Positions 36,534 through 46,441 of a stretch of 64,000 bases of DNA are shown piece by piece. Source of the stretch: Hespellia sp. (GTDB lineage Bacteria > Bacillota > Clostridia > Lachnospirales > Lachnospiraceae); NCBI GenBank assembly GCA_028689735.1, contig JAQVCP010000008.1:1-64000 (forward strand), in the 5' to 3' direction. Every line of letters starts with the position of its first letter. Positions within the stretch are counted from its first letter, which is position 1. The notes beneath the pieces are model-generated. The model did not search any database and was not told the origin of the DNA. It saw only the letters and a program-made list of their open reading frames with translations. The position numbers and the translations under genes were made by a program.

Positions 36534-37268
36534 TTATAATTTTGTAATCAGTTTTTCGAGTGCTTGATCTACTCTGCTGTAATACACATAATCGGCATAT
36601 TTATCGGAAAAGTGTTTGTTCTTGGTTATGAGAATCAGCTTGCTGCCGGAGTAATAATCAATCAACTGCTTGCAAAGCGGCTTGTTCAGATTTGTTCCGA
36701 GTACAAGTAGCACATCTGCCTTCTCAATCTCTTCTGCCGCTTTTGTCATGACTGCATTATCGACCATTTCGCCAAACAATGTCACCCCCGGTCTTATCGG
36801 AGTACTGCACTCTGTACATCGTGGAATTTTTTTTGCATCCCTTATGTATTCCATAGAATACTTCTTTCCGCAATGGGGGCAGAAATTGTCGTACACCGAA
36901 CCATGCAGTTCAATGACATGCTGGCATCCTGCTCTCTTATCAAGACCGAAAAGTCTTCTGGTAATCACAGTCTGAATCAGACCTTTTTCTTCTAATTGTG
37001 CCAGTATCTTATAACCTTTTTGTGGTGGCGTTTTAAGTGCCGACAATATCTCATTGCGGTAAAAATCAAAAAAAAGATCCGTTCTGGTCGCATAAAATCC
37101 GCTGGTAAAGATTTCTTCCGTAGAGTAGCCGTATTTTTCTTCTATATCGTAGGATTCATCGCCATCTCTAACTGCCGGGTATCCATTTTCAATTAACATT
37201 CCGAATCCTCCAAGAGCAACAGTGTACTTACTCTCCTGTAAAAGACGTGCTATGTTCTTTTCATTCAT
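36534..37268 (-). CDS. Sir2-like protein with altered NAD-binding motifs
   Basis: A 244-residue sirtuin-fold protein. The zinc site is intact (C130, C133, C151, C154), the presumed catalytic His122 is present in ELHGS, and GVTLFGE and GTNL follow. The NAD-binding signatures are changed: GGFGM (20-24) replaces GAGIS, and TRRLFGLD (103-110) replaces TQNIDGLH. It may belong to a divergent clade with other chemistry, such as ADP-ribosylation or NAD sensing, or be inactive. Start at MNEKN with AGGTGG upstream; an ATG 18 bases earlier is less likely. Confidence 0.78.
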   Translation of the reverse strand: MNEKNIARLLQESKYTVALGGFGMLIENGYPAVRDGDESYDIEEKYGYSTEEIFTSGFYATRTDLFFDFYRNEILSALKTPPQKGYKILAQLEEKGLIQTVITRRLFGLDKRAGCQHVIELHGSVYDNFCPHCGKKYSMEYIRDAKKIPRCTECSTPIRPGVTLFGEMVDNAVMTKAAEEIEKADVLLVLGTNLNKPLCKQLIDYYSGSKLILITKNKHFSDKYADYVYYSRVDQALEKLITKL

Positions 37269-37433
37269 AGTATCCCCACCTTTCATCCTATATATCTTTA
37301 TTATATCCTATCTTCCAAAAACAGTAAAGCGGACTTTCCAGTCCATTTCTCATCGCTTTGTCACAGCTGCCTGCTTGCTATAATAACCAGTATTCGCAGC
37401 AGACCTATGCGCTGCCATGTGCTGACACAGCCT

Positions 37434-38000
37434 CTATTCATGGAAAATCATCTGATAGTTAAAGCTTCGCTTGGATGCAGTGACTGACTCTGCTTCGAGG
37501 ACCTGCTCAAATGAAACTTCTTTTTCATCGGTGAGGAAAACAAATCTGCTGTATTTCAGTTTCTTAGAAGCTTTTCCTTTTAAATCCTGCAAATAGCTGT
37601 ATTCATAATCATATTGTTCAGGATCTGTGGAAATAATAAGCCGAAACTTCCCATTTTTGTAGATTACATCCTCATAATAGACGTCTGCCTCTGTGATATT
37701 CTGCCTGATACGTATTTTGGCATAGTCTGATTCCTGGGTCTTCTTGACAAACTCATCCCATTTATCCCTGCCCCCCGCTAACTTGTTCTGATTATAGACG
37801 ACACAGCCATCTGCGATGGCCTGCTCCGCCGTATAGTCTTTTGGCAGGTTGTCAAACCCTGTATACCGCTCTTTTCCAATCGCTTTTCCCGGCTGAACTT
37901 TTTCTTGCTCCATCAGCTTTTCACATCCGGAAGCCGACAACACTACAAACAGTACTGCCAGAAATACACCTACGTTTTTCTTAAGTACCTTTCCTCTCAT
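37434..38000 (-). CDS. Lipoprotein, DUF4362-like
   Basis: A 188-residue secreted lipoprotein. The lipobox is LSASGC (Cys26). The body contains DYTAEQAIADGCVV and W-x-x-F, then KIRIRQ, a pattern resembling DUF4362; the family name is tentative. It follows the transglutaminase-like gene by 85 bases and is probably in the same transcript. Function unknown. Confidence 0.7.
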   Translation of the reverse strand: MRGKVLKKNVGVFLAVLFVVLSASGCEKLMEQEKVQPGKAIGKERYTGFDNLPKDYTAEQAIADGCVVYNQNKLAGGRDKWDEFVKKTQESDYAKIRIRQNITEADVYYEDVIYKNGKFRLIISTDPEQYDYEYSYLQDLKGKASKKLKYSRFVFLTDEKEVSFEQVLEAESVTASKRSFNYQMIFHE

Positions 38001-38085
38001 TTTCCACCTTCCTTAGTTGTGTACTGCCACACATCCTTTCCTGTTCCGGGCACGGTTCCTCTCATGCCGTTCCCAGTGATTCCAA

Positions 38086-39846
38086 TTAACTATTCCTGCA
38101 GTACCATATCTTTACGCGCATCCATACTGGTTTCTCATTTTTAATTCGGCTATAAAGTGTGAGATGAAGCCTGCGGATTCTATTTTTCTCCTCCTCATTC
38201 AGCTTTTTCTCATAAAAGGTCACTTCCTCCAGCATCTGAAAATATGGCCCGGTCAAGTTGTCCATTTCCAGGCCATATCTGTCCGACATAATTTCTGCCA
38301 TCCTTTCCGGGTAAGACACATTCACATTGATATTACTACATTTTAGCATTTTTTCCAAGTCCGTACTTAATAATGTCAAAAATGTCTCATCTGTTGCCTT
38401 TCTTAACCGATGTTTCCATATACATCTTCGCACAGCCCTCCACAAAAACAGTCCCACAGCAAGAGCCAGTATCAAAATCCCTGCCAGCATCCATAAGATG
38501 CCCGTTCGTTCTCCCCTTTTTTGACCGGCTGGGTCTGTTAGATTTGTGTGTTCCGCAGGTGTTGGAGCCGAATTCTGGAAATCTGCATCCATTTGCGCAA
38601 TATTTTCCTGATAATAATCCGGATTCATCTCTGCCGTTACAAATCCTGCACCATTGACATAAACCTCTAGCCACACATGGCGGTTCTTGTTCTGAAGTTT
38701 GATTTCAGATGTTCCAGATTCATCTGACGGTACATAATAATAACCTTCTGCCACCCTGCACGGGACATGTGCAAAACGAAGCAGATAGAGTGCTTCTATC
38801 GCATAGGCTTCCTCTGTCATTGGTTTCTCCTCCAATGCCAGATATGTGCGAACAGAATCAATGACTTCCTTTGCAGTATTCCCTCCGATTGCATCCAGAT
38901 TCACGTCCTTCAGTCTCTCCGGTACTTTCTCAGGAAGAGAAGTGTAATAATCGTAAATAAAATTTCTATAAACGCGCTCACATTTTGCAAAATTCACAGC
39001 GTCCGTTTCATAGTCTTCTGGATGTTCAAGACAGTCTAGCCCCCAGTTTACCTCCATGCTCAGAATTTCTTCGCAATCATATTCCACTATGTTCAGATGA
39101 TACTCTTTTGTTCCAGACCATTCTGTAGAAATAGCGTTTTCAAAACATTCAGACTTCATTGGGATATTTTTCAACGATTGAAATGAGGCCCCAATCGGCA
39201 GATAAAAATATTTCCTGCTTCCGTTTTTAATTTCTACCATCATCTCACTTTCTTTTCCAGCAGCGTCTGAGATCGAATCTTCTGAAGGAGAAAGTGCTAT
39301 ATACTGACTGAGCTGACTAAAAGGAGAAAAATTCTCTTTTCTGAAATACTCATTCATCCCTTTATATTTTTGATCAATCTCTGATTCATCCAGTTCTGTG
39401 CCTCCAGTTTCATCATACCTGACATAGGTTCTGTTTTTCAAATAGAGCGCATTCTCTCCGTTGAAATGTAGCAGTATTTCATCGTCAGGTGACTGTTTTC
39501 CATAACAGAGGTTCTCTTCCGCCTGCAAAGCCAAAAGGCGCAGAGACTCCACACCTTCACTGTTTGATGCAATCACAGTGACACCGGTACAGCCGATAAT
39601 CATGATCATGAAAGACAGACAGATTCCTGCCAGCTTCTCTTTCTTGCATCTTCCTGACCGCACGCTTCCCATCCAGAACAAAAGATAGAAAATCAGAAGT
39701 ATATATGCCAGTTTCTTCTGACCAGCTCCCCTTGTCCAAATCAGATAAGTTTCTGAGAGTAGAAATCCGGCAGTCACCAGATACAAATCTTTGAAACGGA
39801 TTGCAAAAATTAGTATGAGACCGGAAAGCAATAAAATGTGCTTCAT
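38086..39846 (-). CDS. Transglutaminase-like membrane protein lacking the catalytic Cys
   Basis: A 586-residue membrane protein. About three N-terminal transmembrane segments (1-90) precede an extracellular region, a transglutaminase-like core (about 320-410) and another transmembrane segment (about 447-470) with a cytoplasmic tail. The core keeps LLRFAHVPCRVAEGYYYVP and the catalytic-type His390 in RHVWLEVY. The Cys position reads TEEAYAIEAL and the Asp position EMNP, so two of three catalytic residues are missing. Similar proteins pair with DUF58 and MoxR; here the DUF58 gene is 26 kb away. It starts one base after the LRR gene's stop. Confidence 0.8.
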   Translation of the reverse strand: MKHILLLSGLILIFAIRFKDLYLVTAGFLLSETYLIWTRGAGQKKLAYILLIFYLLFWMGSVRSGRCKKEKLAGICLSFMIMIIGCTGVTVIASNSEGVESLRLLALQAEENLCYGKQSPDDEILLHFNGENALYLKNRTYVRYDETGGTELDESEIDQKYKGMNEYFRKENFSPFSQLSQYIALSPSEDSISDAAGKESEMMVEIKNGSRKYFYLPIGASFQSLKNIPMKSECFENAISTEWSGTKEYHLNIVEYDCEEILSMEVNWGLDCLEHPEDYETDAVNFAKCERVYRNFIYDYYTSLPEKVPERLKDVNLDAIGGNTAKEVIDSVRTYLALEEKPMTEEAYAIEALYLLRFAHVPCRVAEGYYYVPSDESGTSEIKLQNKNRHVWLEVYVNGAGFVTAEMNPDYYQENIAQMDADFQNSAPTPAEHTNLTDPAGQKRGERTGILWMLAGILILALAVGLFLWRAVRRCIWKHRLRKATDETFLTLLSTDLEKMLKCSNINVNVSYPERMAEIMSDRYGLEMDNLTGPYFQMLEEVTFYEKKLNEEEKNRIRRLHLTLYSRIKNEKPVWMRVKIWYCRNS

Positions 39847-40953
39847 TTATTCATCACCTATAATTTCAAAACCAAATTCCAGATTGCTTTCATCATCCAA
39901 AACCAGACCGCGGCTCTGGCGTATATCCAACTGCTCCAGCTTTGCATTTTCAAATGCCCCCGGCGCAATATGTGTCACAGTTTCCGGAAGCAGGAATGTC
40001 CCTGTTCTTCCACTTGGAAATGCGTATAGAATCGTGAGATCTGTACTATAGATTACGCCGTCCACTGAGCAGAATGACTCATTGGTCTCCATCTCAATCC
40101 ACTCCAAATTTTCCAATCCACGGAACGCTCCGGCCTGGATATCCGTAATATTGCCTGGAATATATAATTCATATACTGCTTCACCCAACATAGAAAATGC
40201 TTCCGGTCCAATTCCATTACATCCGGATGATGGTAACTCCAGATATCCTTCATCCAGAACCACAGATTCTGAATCAAAACCTGCAATCACGCCACCTGCA
40301 TCCACGATAAAACCTTCGTTGATTGTAAATTTCGGGATCTCTGGATTGTTTTTATCCTCTTCATCTGCTGGTTTTTCCGAGTTGCTTCCGTTTGCATCCC
40401 CTGTTGAATTATCGGAATTGCTCCCATCTGCTCCTTCTGTTGAATCATTGAGATTACTTCCAGACTCTCCCTCCAAAGGATTTTCTGTACCTGTTCCGTC
40501 CACTTCTTCTGTCGAATTTTCCGGTTTTGATTCGGCCACTACATTCACCGAATTTTCTGTAATTTCAGAATTATTTTCCCCTTCTTTTTCTGCAGGGCCA
40601 CCAGATTCTGACTCATTCTTACTCCCCGCCCAATGATCTGATTCTACTTTTTCCGATCCAACAGACGAAGTCTCAGCAGTGTTTTCTGCGCTTATCTCCT
40701 TTGCCGAATCAATCAATGTCAAAAGTGCACTTTCCGTCAGTTCAGCTTCTCCTTCTGCTGCGCCTTCCTCACACTGTTCAGGAATCTTCATTTTATAATT
40801 CATTTTAATATCCGGAAATAACTCCGTTTGAAACAATTCGAGACCTGATGCCTCCGATTCCATTCCCATTCTGAGGCTCAGTGCCATGCATAAAACTGCT
40901 GCAACTCTTCCGGCGTGGCACAGTGTACATTTTATTCTATGATTCATACTCAT
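39847..40953 (-). CDS. Secreted BspA-type leucine-rich-repeat protein with acidic linker
   Basis: A 368-residue protein. A probable signal peptide (about 10-35) is followed by a long low-complexity acidic linker (about 85-215) with repeated Glu/Ser/Asn-Ser motifs such as DGSNSDNSTGDANGSNSE. The C-terminal part has three or four LRR_5/BspA repeats (IGPEAFSML, ITDIQAGAFRGL, VTHIAPGAFENA). The stop abuts the transglutaminase-like ATG, so the two are probably translated together. Likely surface-exposed, perhaps in adhesion or protein contact. Confidence 0.8.
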   Translation of the reverse strand: MSMNHRIKCTLCHAGRVAAVLCMALSLRMGMESEASGLELFQTELFPDIKMNYKMKIPEQCEEGAAEGEAELTESALLTLIDSAKEISAENTAETSSVGSEKVESDHWAGSKNESESGGPAEKEGENNSEITENSVNVVAESKPENSTEEVDGTGTENPLEGESGSNLNDSTEGADGSNSDNSTGDANGSNSEKPADEEDKNNPEIPKFTINEGFIVDAGGVIAGFDSESVVLDEGYLELPSSGCNGIGPEAFSMLGEAVYELYIPGNITDIQAGAFRGLENLEWIEMETNESFCSVDGVIYSTDLTILYAFPSGRTGTFLLPETVTHIAPGAFENAKLEQLDIRQSRGLVLDDESNLEFGFEIIGDE

Positions 40954-40978
40954 ACTTTCATCTTTCTTTCAGGCAGGC

Positions 40979-41010
40979 AAAAATAGCGATGCTATCTTTC
41001 AACATCGCCA
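40979..41010 (-). terminator. Terminator of the purCFB operon
   Basis: On the minus strand GCGATG and CATCGC arms (40986-40991, 41003-41008) are followed by TATTTTTG. It lies about 100 bases beyond the purB stop. Confidence 0.7.
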
Positions 41011-41108
41011 TTTCCATTTTACCTTTATGTCAAGTAGACATCAAAATCCACTTTGCTGCATTCTGCGAATTTACGAACCCCTGCTTCTTATGAGGTTATG
41101 AAATCGAG

Positions 41109-42545
41109 CTACACGTTGATCTCAGCCTTCATTCCCAGCAATTGCTTGTTCTGATCCAGCATTGGGTAAATCACTTTGGACAGGAATGTATCTACCTGCT
41201 CTTTTGCACGTCCTACATACTTCGTTGGATCCATGGTCTTCTGAAGATCTTCTAATGTCAGATTAAATGCAGGATCTGCTGCAATCAGTTCCAGTAAATT
41301 ATTGTCCTGTCCATTCACCTTCACATTCTTGCCGGCTTCCATCGAAAGTTCACGAATTCTCTCATGAAGCTCTTGTCTGTCCCCACCTGCTTTTACTGCA
41401 TCCATCATGATGTTCTCTGTTGCCATAAAGGGAAGCTCTGACATCAAACGCTTCTCAATCACCTTCGGATATACCACCAGGCCATCTACTACATTCAGAC
41501 AGAGATCGAGAATACCATCAATGGCCAGAAAGCCTTCCGGTACACTCAGACGCTTGTTTGCGGAATCATCCAGTGTTCTCTCAAACCACTGTGTTGCTGA
41601 TGTAATTGCAGGATTCATGGCATCTACCATCACATAACGCGACAGGGAAGCGATGCGCTCACTTCTCATTGGATTCCTCTTATATGCCATAGCTGAGGAA
41701 CCAATCTGAGTTTTCTCAAATGGCTCTTCCACTTCCTTCAGATGCTGAAGCAGACGGATATCATTAGAGAACTTATGTGCACTGGCCGCAATGCCTGCCA
41801 GAATATTCACGACTCTGGTATCTACCTTTCTGGAATAGGTCTGTCCGGATACCGGGTAACATTCTTCAAATCCCATCTTCTTAGCGATCATTGGATCGAT
41901 CTTATCAATGGTCTCATGATCCCCATCAAACAGCTCTAAAAAGCTTGCCTGTGTTCCGGTCGTTCCCTTAGAACCAAGAAGCTTCAGACTTCCGATTACA
42001 TAATCCAGATCCTCAAGATCCAGCATAAATTCCTGCATCCAGAGCGTGGCTCTCTTACCGACTGTTGTCGGCTGAGCCGGCTGAAAATGTGTGAATGCCA
42101 ATGTCGGAAGTGCCTTGTACTCCTCCGCAAATTTTGCCAGCTCTGCAATTACATTGACAAGCTTCTGCTTCACAAGCTTCAGTGCATCCGCCATAATGAT
42201 CATATCCGTATTATCGCCCACATAGCATGAGGTTGCTCCCAAATGGATGATTCCTTTTGCTTTTGGACACTGAACACCATAAGCATATACATGAGACATT
42301 ACATCGTGACGGACTAATTTCTCACGCTCTTTTGCAACGTCGTAATTGATGTCTTCAGCATGAGCCTTTAATTCTTCAATCTGCTCATCTGTAATATTAA
42401 GTCCAAGCTCTTTCTCCGTCTCTGCCAAAGCAATCCACAGTCTTCTCCAGGTACGGAATTTTTTGTCCGGCGAGAAAATGTACTGCATCTCCTTGCTGGC
42501 ATACCGTTCAGAAAGAGGGCTTACATATTTGTCTGTTGTTGTCAT
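41109..42545 (-). CDS. purB: Adenylosuccinate lyase
   Basis: A 478-residue fumarase/aspartase-superfamily lyase. SSAMAYKRNPMRSE (about 287-300) is the family signature loop with the catalytic Ser. It removes fumarate from SAICAR and from adenylosuccinate in purine synthesis. It is the last gene of the purC-purF-purB cluster, 36 bases after purF. Length and motifs are normal for the longer clostridial form. Confidence 0.95.
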   Translation of the reverse strand: MTTTDKYVSPLSERYASKEMQYIFSPDKKFRTWRRLWIALAETEKELGLNITDEQIEELKAHAEDINYDVAKEREKLVRHDVMSHVYAYGVQCPKAKGIIHLGATSCYVGDNTDMIIMADALKLVKQKLVNVIAELAKFAEEYKALPTLAFTHFQPAQPTTVGKRATLWMQEFMLDLEDLDYVIGSLKLLGSKGTTGTQASFLELFDGDHETIDKIDPMIAKKMGFEECYPVSGQTYSRKVDTRVVNILAGIAASAHKFSNDIRLLQHLKEVEEPFEKTQIGSSAMAYKRNPMRSERIASLSRYVMVDAMNPAITSATQWFERTLDDSANKRLSVPEGFLAIDGILDLCLNVVDGLVVYPKVIEKRLMSELPFMATENIMMDAVKAGGDRQELHERIRELSMEAGKNVKVNGQDNNLLELIAADPAFNLTLEDLQKTMDPTKYVGRAKEQVDTFLSKVIYPMLDQNKQLLGMKAEINV

Positions 42546-42581
42546 GATAACTCTCCTTTATCTTCTATTGGCCGGAACTTT

Positions 42582-44009
42582 CTAGTCAAATGCATGACTG
42601 ATATCTTCTGTTGGCACCTCCATCGGATAATCACCGGTAAAGCATGCATCACAGTAGCCTAAGTTTCCAACCATTTCTTTTAATTTATCTACTTCCATAT
42701 ACCCAAGAGAATCAGCTCCGATCATCTCTCTGATCTGCTCTGTTGTATGAGAATGTGCAATCAACTGCTCATTGGAAGGAACGTCCGTTCCAAAAAAGCA
42801 AGGATGCAAAAAAGGTGGCGAACTGATTCGCACATGGACTTGCGTAGCCCCTGCTTTTTTAAGCATCCTGATAATATTCGCACTGGTAGTTCCTCGTACA
42901 ATGGAATCGTCTACCATTACAATGCGCTTTCCTTTTACTACTTCCGGAATAACGCTCAGCTTAATCTTCACACTGGACTCTCTGTCACTCTGTTTTGGCT
43001 TAATAAAGGTTCTGCCTACATAGCTGTTCTTGTGGAATGCCATTCCATAAGGAATTCCTGACCCTTCCGAATACCCCTTTGCCGCTACCAGCCCTGAGTC
43101 TGGAACGCCGACTACAAGGTCTGCCTCCACCGGATAAGATTCTGCTAACGCTTTTCCTGCAATAATTCTGGAATGATACACATTGATTTCATCAATAGTA
43201 CTGTCCATTCTTGCAAAATAAATGTATTCAAAGATACAGCGTGCCTGCTTCTCCTGTGCAATCGCCATCGTCATATCGGAATCAATTCCATCCTTTGTAA
43301 TGCTCACGATCTCGCCCGGAAGTACATCTCTGATAAACTCTGCCCCCACAGCAGAGAGTGCACAACTCTCAGAAGCGAGAAAATAAGTTTCATCCCGCTT
43401 ACCGATACAAAGTGGCTTCAGACCAAAGGGATCTCTTGCTCCAATCATCTTCCGCGGGCTTCCGACTACAAGCGCATACGCACCCTTAATCTTCTTCATC
43501 GCATTTTTCACTGCATCTTCTACCTTGCCTACGTTCAAACGCTCTCTTGCAATATGATATGCAATGACCTCCGAATCAATCGTCGTCTGGAAAATTGCCC
43601 CAGTATATTCCAGTTCTTTCCGAAGTTCGATGGCATTGACGATATTCCCATTGTGCGCAATGGCAAGTGTTCCTTTTACATAATTGATAACTAAAGGCTG
43701 CGCATTCTCCACGCGGGTTGCCCCGGCCGTCGAGTAGCGTACATGACCTACCCCAAGATTGCCTTTTAATTCTGTAAGACTTTCCTCATCAAACACTTCA
43801 TTGACAAGTCCCAGTCCTTTTTTGGAAAGTACTCTGCGCTGTCCATATGTATCAGACACGGCAATTCCGCAGCTTTCCTGACCTCTATGCTGTAAAGCAA
43901 ACAGCCCATAATATACAGAGGAAGCAACATCACTCCCTGTCATATCATAAGCACCGAACACACCACATTCTTCCCCTAAACCAGTTACTGCTTTCTCAAA
44001 ATCACTCAT
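42582..44009 (-). CDS. purF: Amidophosphoribosyltransferase
   Basis: A 475-residue enzyme. A short propeptide precedes the catalytic Cys in EECGVFG (Cys14-15), exposed after processing. The N-terminal glutaminase domain is followed by a phosphoribosyltransferase domain with VMVDDSIVRGTT-like sequence (IVMVDDSIVRGTTSANI). The CDACFTGDYP near the end suits the Fe-S type of Bacillus PurF. It makes phosphoribosylamine from PRPP and glutamine, the first committed step of the pathway. Confidence 0.96.
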   Translation of the reverse strand: MSDFEKAVTGLGEECGVFGAYDMTGSDVASSVYYGLFALQHRGQESCGIAVSDTYGQRRVLSKKGLGLVNEVFDEESLTELKGNLGVGHVRYSTAGATRVENAQPLVINYVKGTLAIAHNGNIVNAIELRKELEYTGAIFQTTIDSEVIAYHIARERLNVGKVEDAVKNAMKKIKGAYALVVGSPRKMIGARDPFGLKPLCIGKRDETYFLASESCALSAVGAEFIRDVLPGEIVSITKDGIDSDMTMAIAQEKQARCIFEYIYFARMDSTIDEINVYHSRIIAGKALAESYPVEADLVVGVPDSGLVAAKGYSEGSGIPYGMAFHKNSYVGRTFIKPKQSDRESSVKIKLSVIPEVVKGKRIVMVDDSIVRGTTSANIIRMLKKAGATQVHVRISSPPFLHPCFFGTDVPSNEQLIAHSHTTEQIREMIGADSLGYMEVDKLKEMVGNLGYCDACFTGDYPMEVPTEDISHAFD

Positions 44010-44049
44010 TCAAATGATACTCCTTACTTTCGGGTTTTGTATGTGTGTC

Positions 44050-44760
44050 TTATGCAAGACCTAATCTTTTAAATACTTCATTGTATGCTTCTTCTACATT
44101 ACCAAGATCTCTTCTGAAACGGTCTTTATCTAACTTCTCGTTCGTGTGGACATCCCAGAGTCTGCATGTATCCGGTGATACCTCATCTGCAAGGATGATC
44201 TTTCCGCTGGAATCCTTACCAAATTCAATCTTGAAGTCAATCAGCTTCATATCAGCCTGCAAGAAATATGCCTTTAAGATTTCGTTAATCTTCTTTGTAT
44301 AATTCTTGATGGTGTCAATCTCTTCCTGGGTTGCAAAACCAAGTGCAAGTGCATAATCATCATTAATAAATGGATCTCCAAGTGCATCATCCTTGTAGCT
44401 GAATTCCAGAATCGGGCAAAGCAGCTCTCTTCCTTCTTCTACGCCCATTCTCTTAGAAAAGCTTCCCGCCGCTACGTTACGAACGATTACTTCCAGTGGC
44501 ACGATCTGCACTTTCTTTACTGCTGTCTCTCTATCGCTTAATTCTTCTATTAAGTGTGTCGGAACACCCTCTGCTTCAATCAATTTGAATACATGGTTCG
44601 TCATACGATTATTAACAACACCTTTTCCTACGATAGTACCCTTCTTCTCACCATTAAATGCTGTTGCATCATCCTTGTAATCCACGATCACAACATCCGG
44701 ATCATCTGTAGAAAATACTTTCTTCGCTTTTCCTTCGTAGAGTTGTTCTAATTTTTTCAT
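44050..44760 (-). CDS. purC: SAICAR synthetase
   Basis: A 236-residue ATP-dependent ligase of normal length. It opens [20 protein letters not shown], with [15 protein letters not shown] and a [14 protein letters not shown] segment that are family hallmarks. It joins aspartate to CAIR. Start chosen at MKKLEQ, with AGGTG upstream; a longer in-frame extension runs into the hairpin region. It is the first gene of the purC-purF-purB cluster, with purF 40 bases behind. Confidence 0.95.
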   Translation of the reverse strand: MKKLEQLYEGKAKKVFSTDDPDVVIVDYKDDATAFNGEKKGTIVGKGVVNNRMTNHVFKLIEAEGVPTHLIEELSDRETAVKKVQIVPLEVIVRNVAAGSFSKRMGVEEGRELLCPILEFSYKDDALGDPFINDDYALALGFATQEEIDTIKNYTKKINEILKAYFLQADMKLIDFKIEFGKDSSGKIILADEVSPDTCRLWDVHTNEKLDKDRFRRDLGNVEEAYNEVFKRLGLA

Positions 44761-44857
44761 ACGTTCACACCTGTCCTTTTTTGAATAATTTAATTTATCA
44801 CTTTTTCCATGTGAAAACGTTCTGAATTCTTCACAAAAAGAAAAAGCACTGCAACAT

Positions 44858-44915
44858 AAAATATAACACAAGGCTCATGGAAAAGCAATAATCCACCAGC
44901 CTTGTGTTATATTTT
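44858..44915. terminator. Perfect 18-bp inverted repeat upstream of purC
   Basis: AAAATATAACACAAGGCT (44858-44875) and its exact complement (44898-44915) enclose a 22-base loop. It lies between the transporter operon and purC. On the minus strand it ends in an A/T-rich stretch and probably terminates the transporter transcript. Transcription of purC would then begin just downstream. Confidence 0.65.
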
Positions 44916-45041
44916 ATTATGGTTCTATTTATTAGTCAAACTTATAAATTCATCTCTTATATTAGCTGACATCATTTCAAAAATGTTTTCGATGCCAGTC
45001 ATTTCATCTTTGCACTTCGTGCTGAACATATCTTGCTTATG

Positions 45042-45725
45042 TCAATTTGAGAGACGGCCGAGAAATTCCCGCATTCGCTCATTTTCAGAACCAAACACCT
45101 GCTCCGGCGTTCCCTGCTCCGCAATCACGCCCTTATCCATAAAAATGATATGGTCTGCCACATTCTTCGCGAAATTCATCTCATGAGTAACAATGACCAT
45201 GGTCATATGCTCTGCTGCCAGGTCCTTGATTACTTTTAGAATCTCTCCCGTAAGCTCCGGATCCAGAGCTGAAGTCGGCTCATCAAAAAACAGAACCTGC
45301 GGATTCATAGCAAGTGCTCTTGCAATTGACACCCTCTGCTGCTGACCACCAGAGAGCTGATACGGATAGGCATCTGCTTTATCCGAAAGTCCCATTTTGC
45401 GAAGGAGCTCCCTCGCCTCTGTAAAGACTTCATCTTTCTTTCTCTTCTGGACACGCAGTGGCGCATCTGTGATATTCTTTAGTACAGAAAAATGTGGAAA
45501 CAGGTTGAAATTCTGGAACACCAGACCAAATTCTCCATCATAGTGGATTTCCCCTGCCTCTGCCGTCTCCAGATTAGTGCAGCAGCGCAGCAGGGTCGAC
45601 TTTCCACTTCCGGAAGGACCAATGATTGCCAGCACCTCTCCCTGTTCAACCGTAAGAGAAATATCCTTCAGGACTTCCAGACCATCAAAACTTTTCTTCA
45701 GATTTTTCACTTCTAATAAACTCAT
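45042..45725 (-). CDS. Polar amino-acid ABC transporter ATP-binding protein
   Basis: A 227-residue ATPase. Walker A is GPSGSGKST (about 36-44), the Q-loop is FQNF, the signature LSGGQQQR, Walker B VLFFDEP and the switch His in THEM. It is about 13 residues shorter than the usual GlnQ type, with a short stretch missing before the Q-loop. Encoded with its permease and binding protein, so the transporter is complete. The ligand is probably glutamine, glutamate or another polar amino acid. Confidence 0.93.
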   Translation of the reverse strand: MSLLEVKNLKKSFDGLEVLKDISLTVEQGEVLAIIGPSGSGKSTLLRCCTNLETAEAGEIHYDGEFGLVFQNFNLFPHFSVLKNITDAPLRVQKRKKDEVFTEARELLRKMGLSDKADAYPYQLSGGQQQRVSIARALAMNPQVLFFDEPTSALDPELTGEILKVIKDLAAEHMTMVIVTHEMNFAKNVADHIIFMDKGVIAEQGTPEQVFGSENERMREFLGRLSN

Positions 45726-45735
45726 GGCACTCCTC

Positions 45736-46386
45736 CTAGCGGTAATAATTCAACTTACTTTCTAATTTTTCCATTCCAACTGCCACAATCAGATTAAAGA
45801 CATAATAAAATACTGCCGCCGCAACGAATGGAACCATTGTGGTCTGAGACGCCGCCATCTGCTTTGCAATGGTAAACATTTCTGCAACTGCCAGAACAAA
45901 TGCGAGCGAAGTATCCTTTACCAGAGTAATCACTTCATTGGTCACTGACGGCAGGATCCGCTTCACCACCTGCGGGAAAATGATATGGAAGAACGTTTGG
46001 ACTCGGGAGTATCCCAAAAGCTTTGCTGCCTCATACTGTCCAACCGGCATAGACTCTATACCCCCCCTGTAAATTTCCGCAAAATATGCCGCATAATTGA
46101 TTGCGAATCCAATCATGACCGCTATCATTCGATAGGCTGTAGAAATACGCACACCGAAGAGATAATAGGGTCCAAAATAAACCACCATCAGCTGCAGCAT
46201 CAGTGGTGTACCACGCATCACGGAAATATAAACCTTTGCAAGCCATTGAAGTGGTTTGATCTTAGACATCCTGGCAAAGGATATCACCAATCCAAGTGGA
46301 AGGGAAAACACCAGCGTACAGACAAAAATTTCTATGGAAACAAGCATTCCACTTCCCAGTTGTGTGACAATTGATAAAATATCCAT
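45736..46386 (-). CDS. Polar amino-acid ABC transporter permease
   Basis: A 216-residue HisM/GlnP-type permease with five or so transmembrane segments. The EAA-like loop [21 protein letters not shown] (about 138-158, partly quoted) contacts the ATPase. [22 protein letters not shown] is characteristic of this class. It lies between the binding-protein gene (55 bases upstream) and the ATPase gene (10 bases downstream). Confidence 0.93.
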   Translation of the reverse strand: MDILSIVTQLGSGMLVSIEIFVCTLVFSLPLGLVISFARMSKIKPLQWLAKVYISVMRGTPLMLQLMVVYFGPYYLFGVRISTAYRMIAVMIGFAINYAAYFAEIYRGGIESMPVGQYEAAKLLGYSRVQTFFHIIFPQVVKRILPSVTNEVITLVKDTSLAFVLAVAEMFTIAKQMAASQTTMVPFVAAAVFYYVFNLIVAVGMEKLESKLNYYR

Positions 46387-46441
46387 TTATGTATCCTCCA
46401 AATATAATTCAATGCCGCCAGCTAAACGCTGTTGTCATTCT

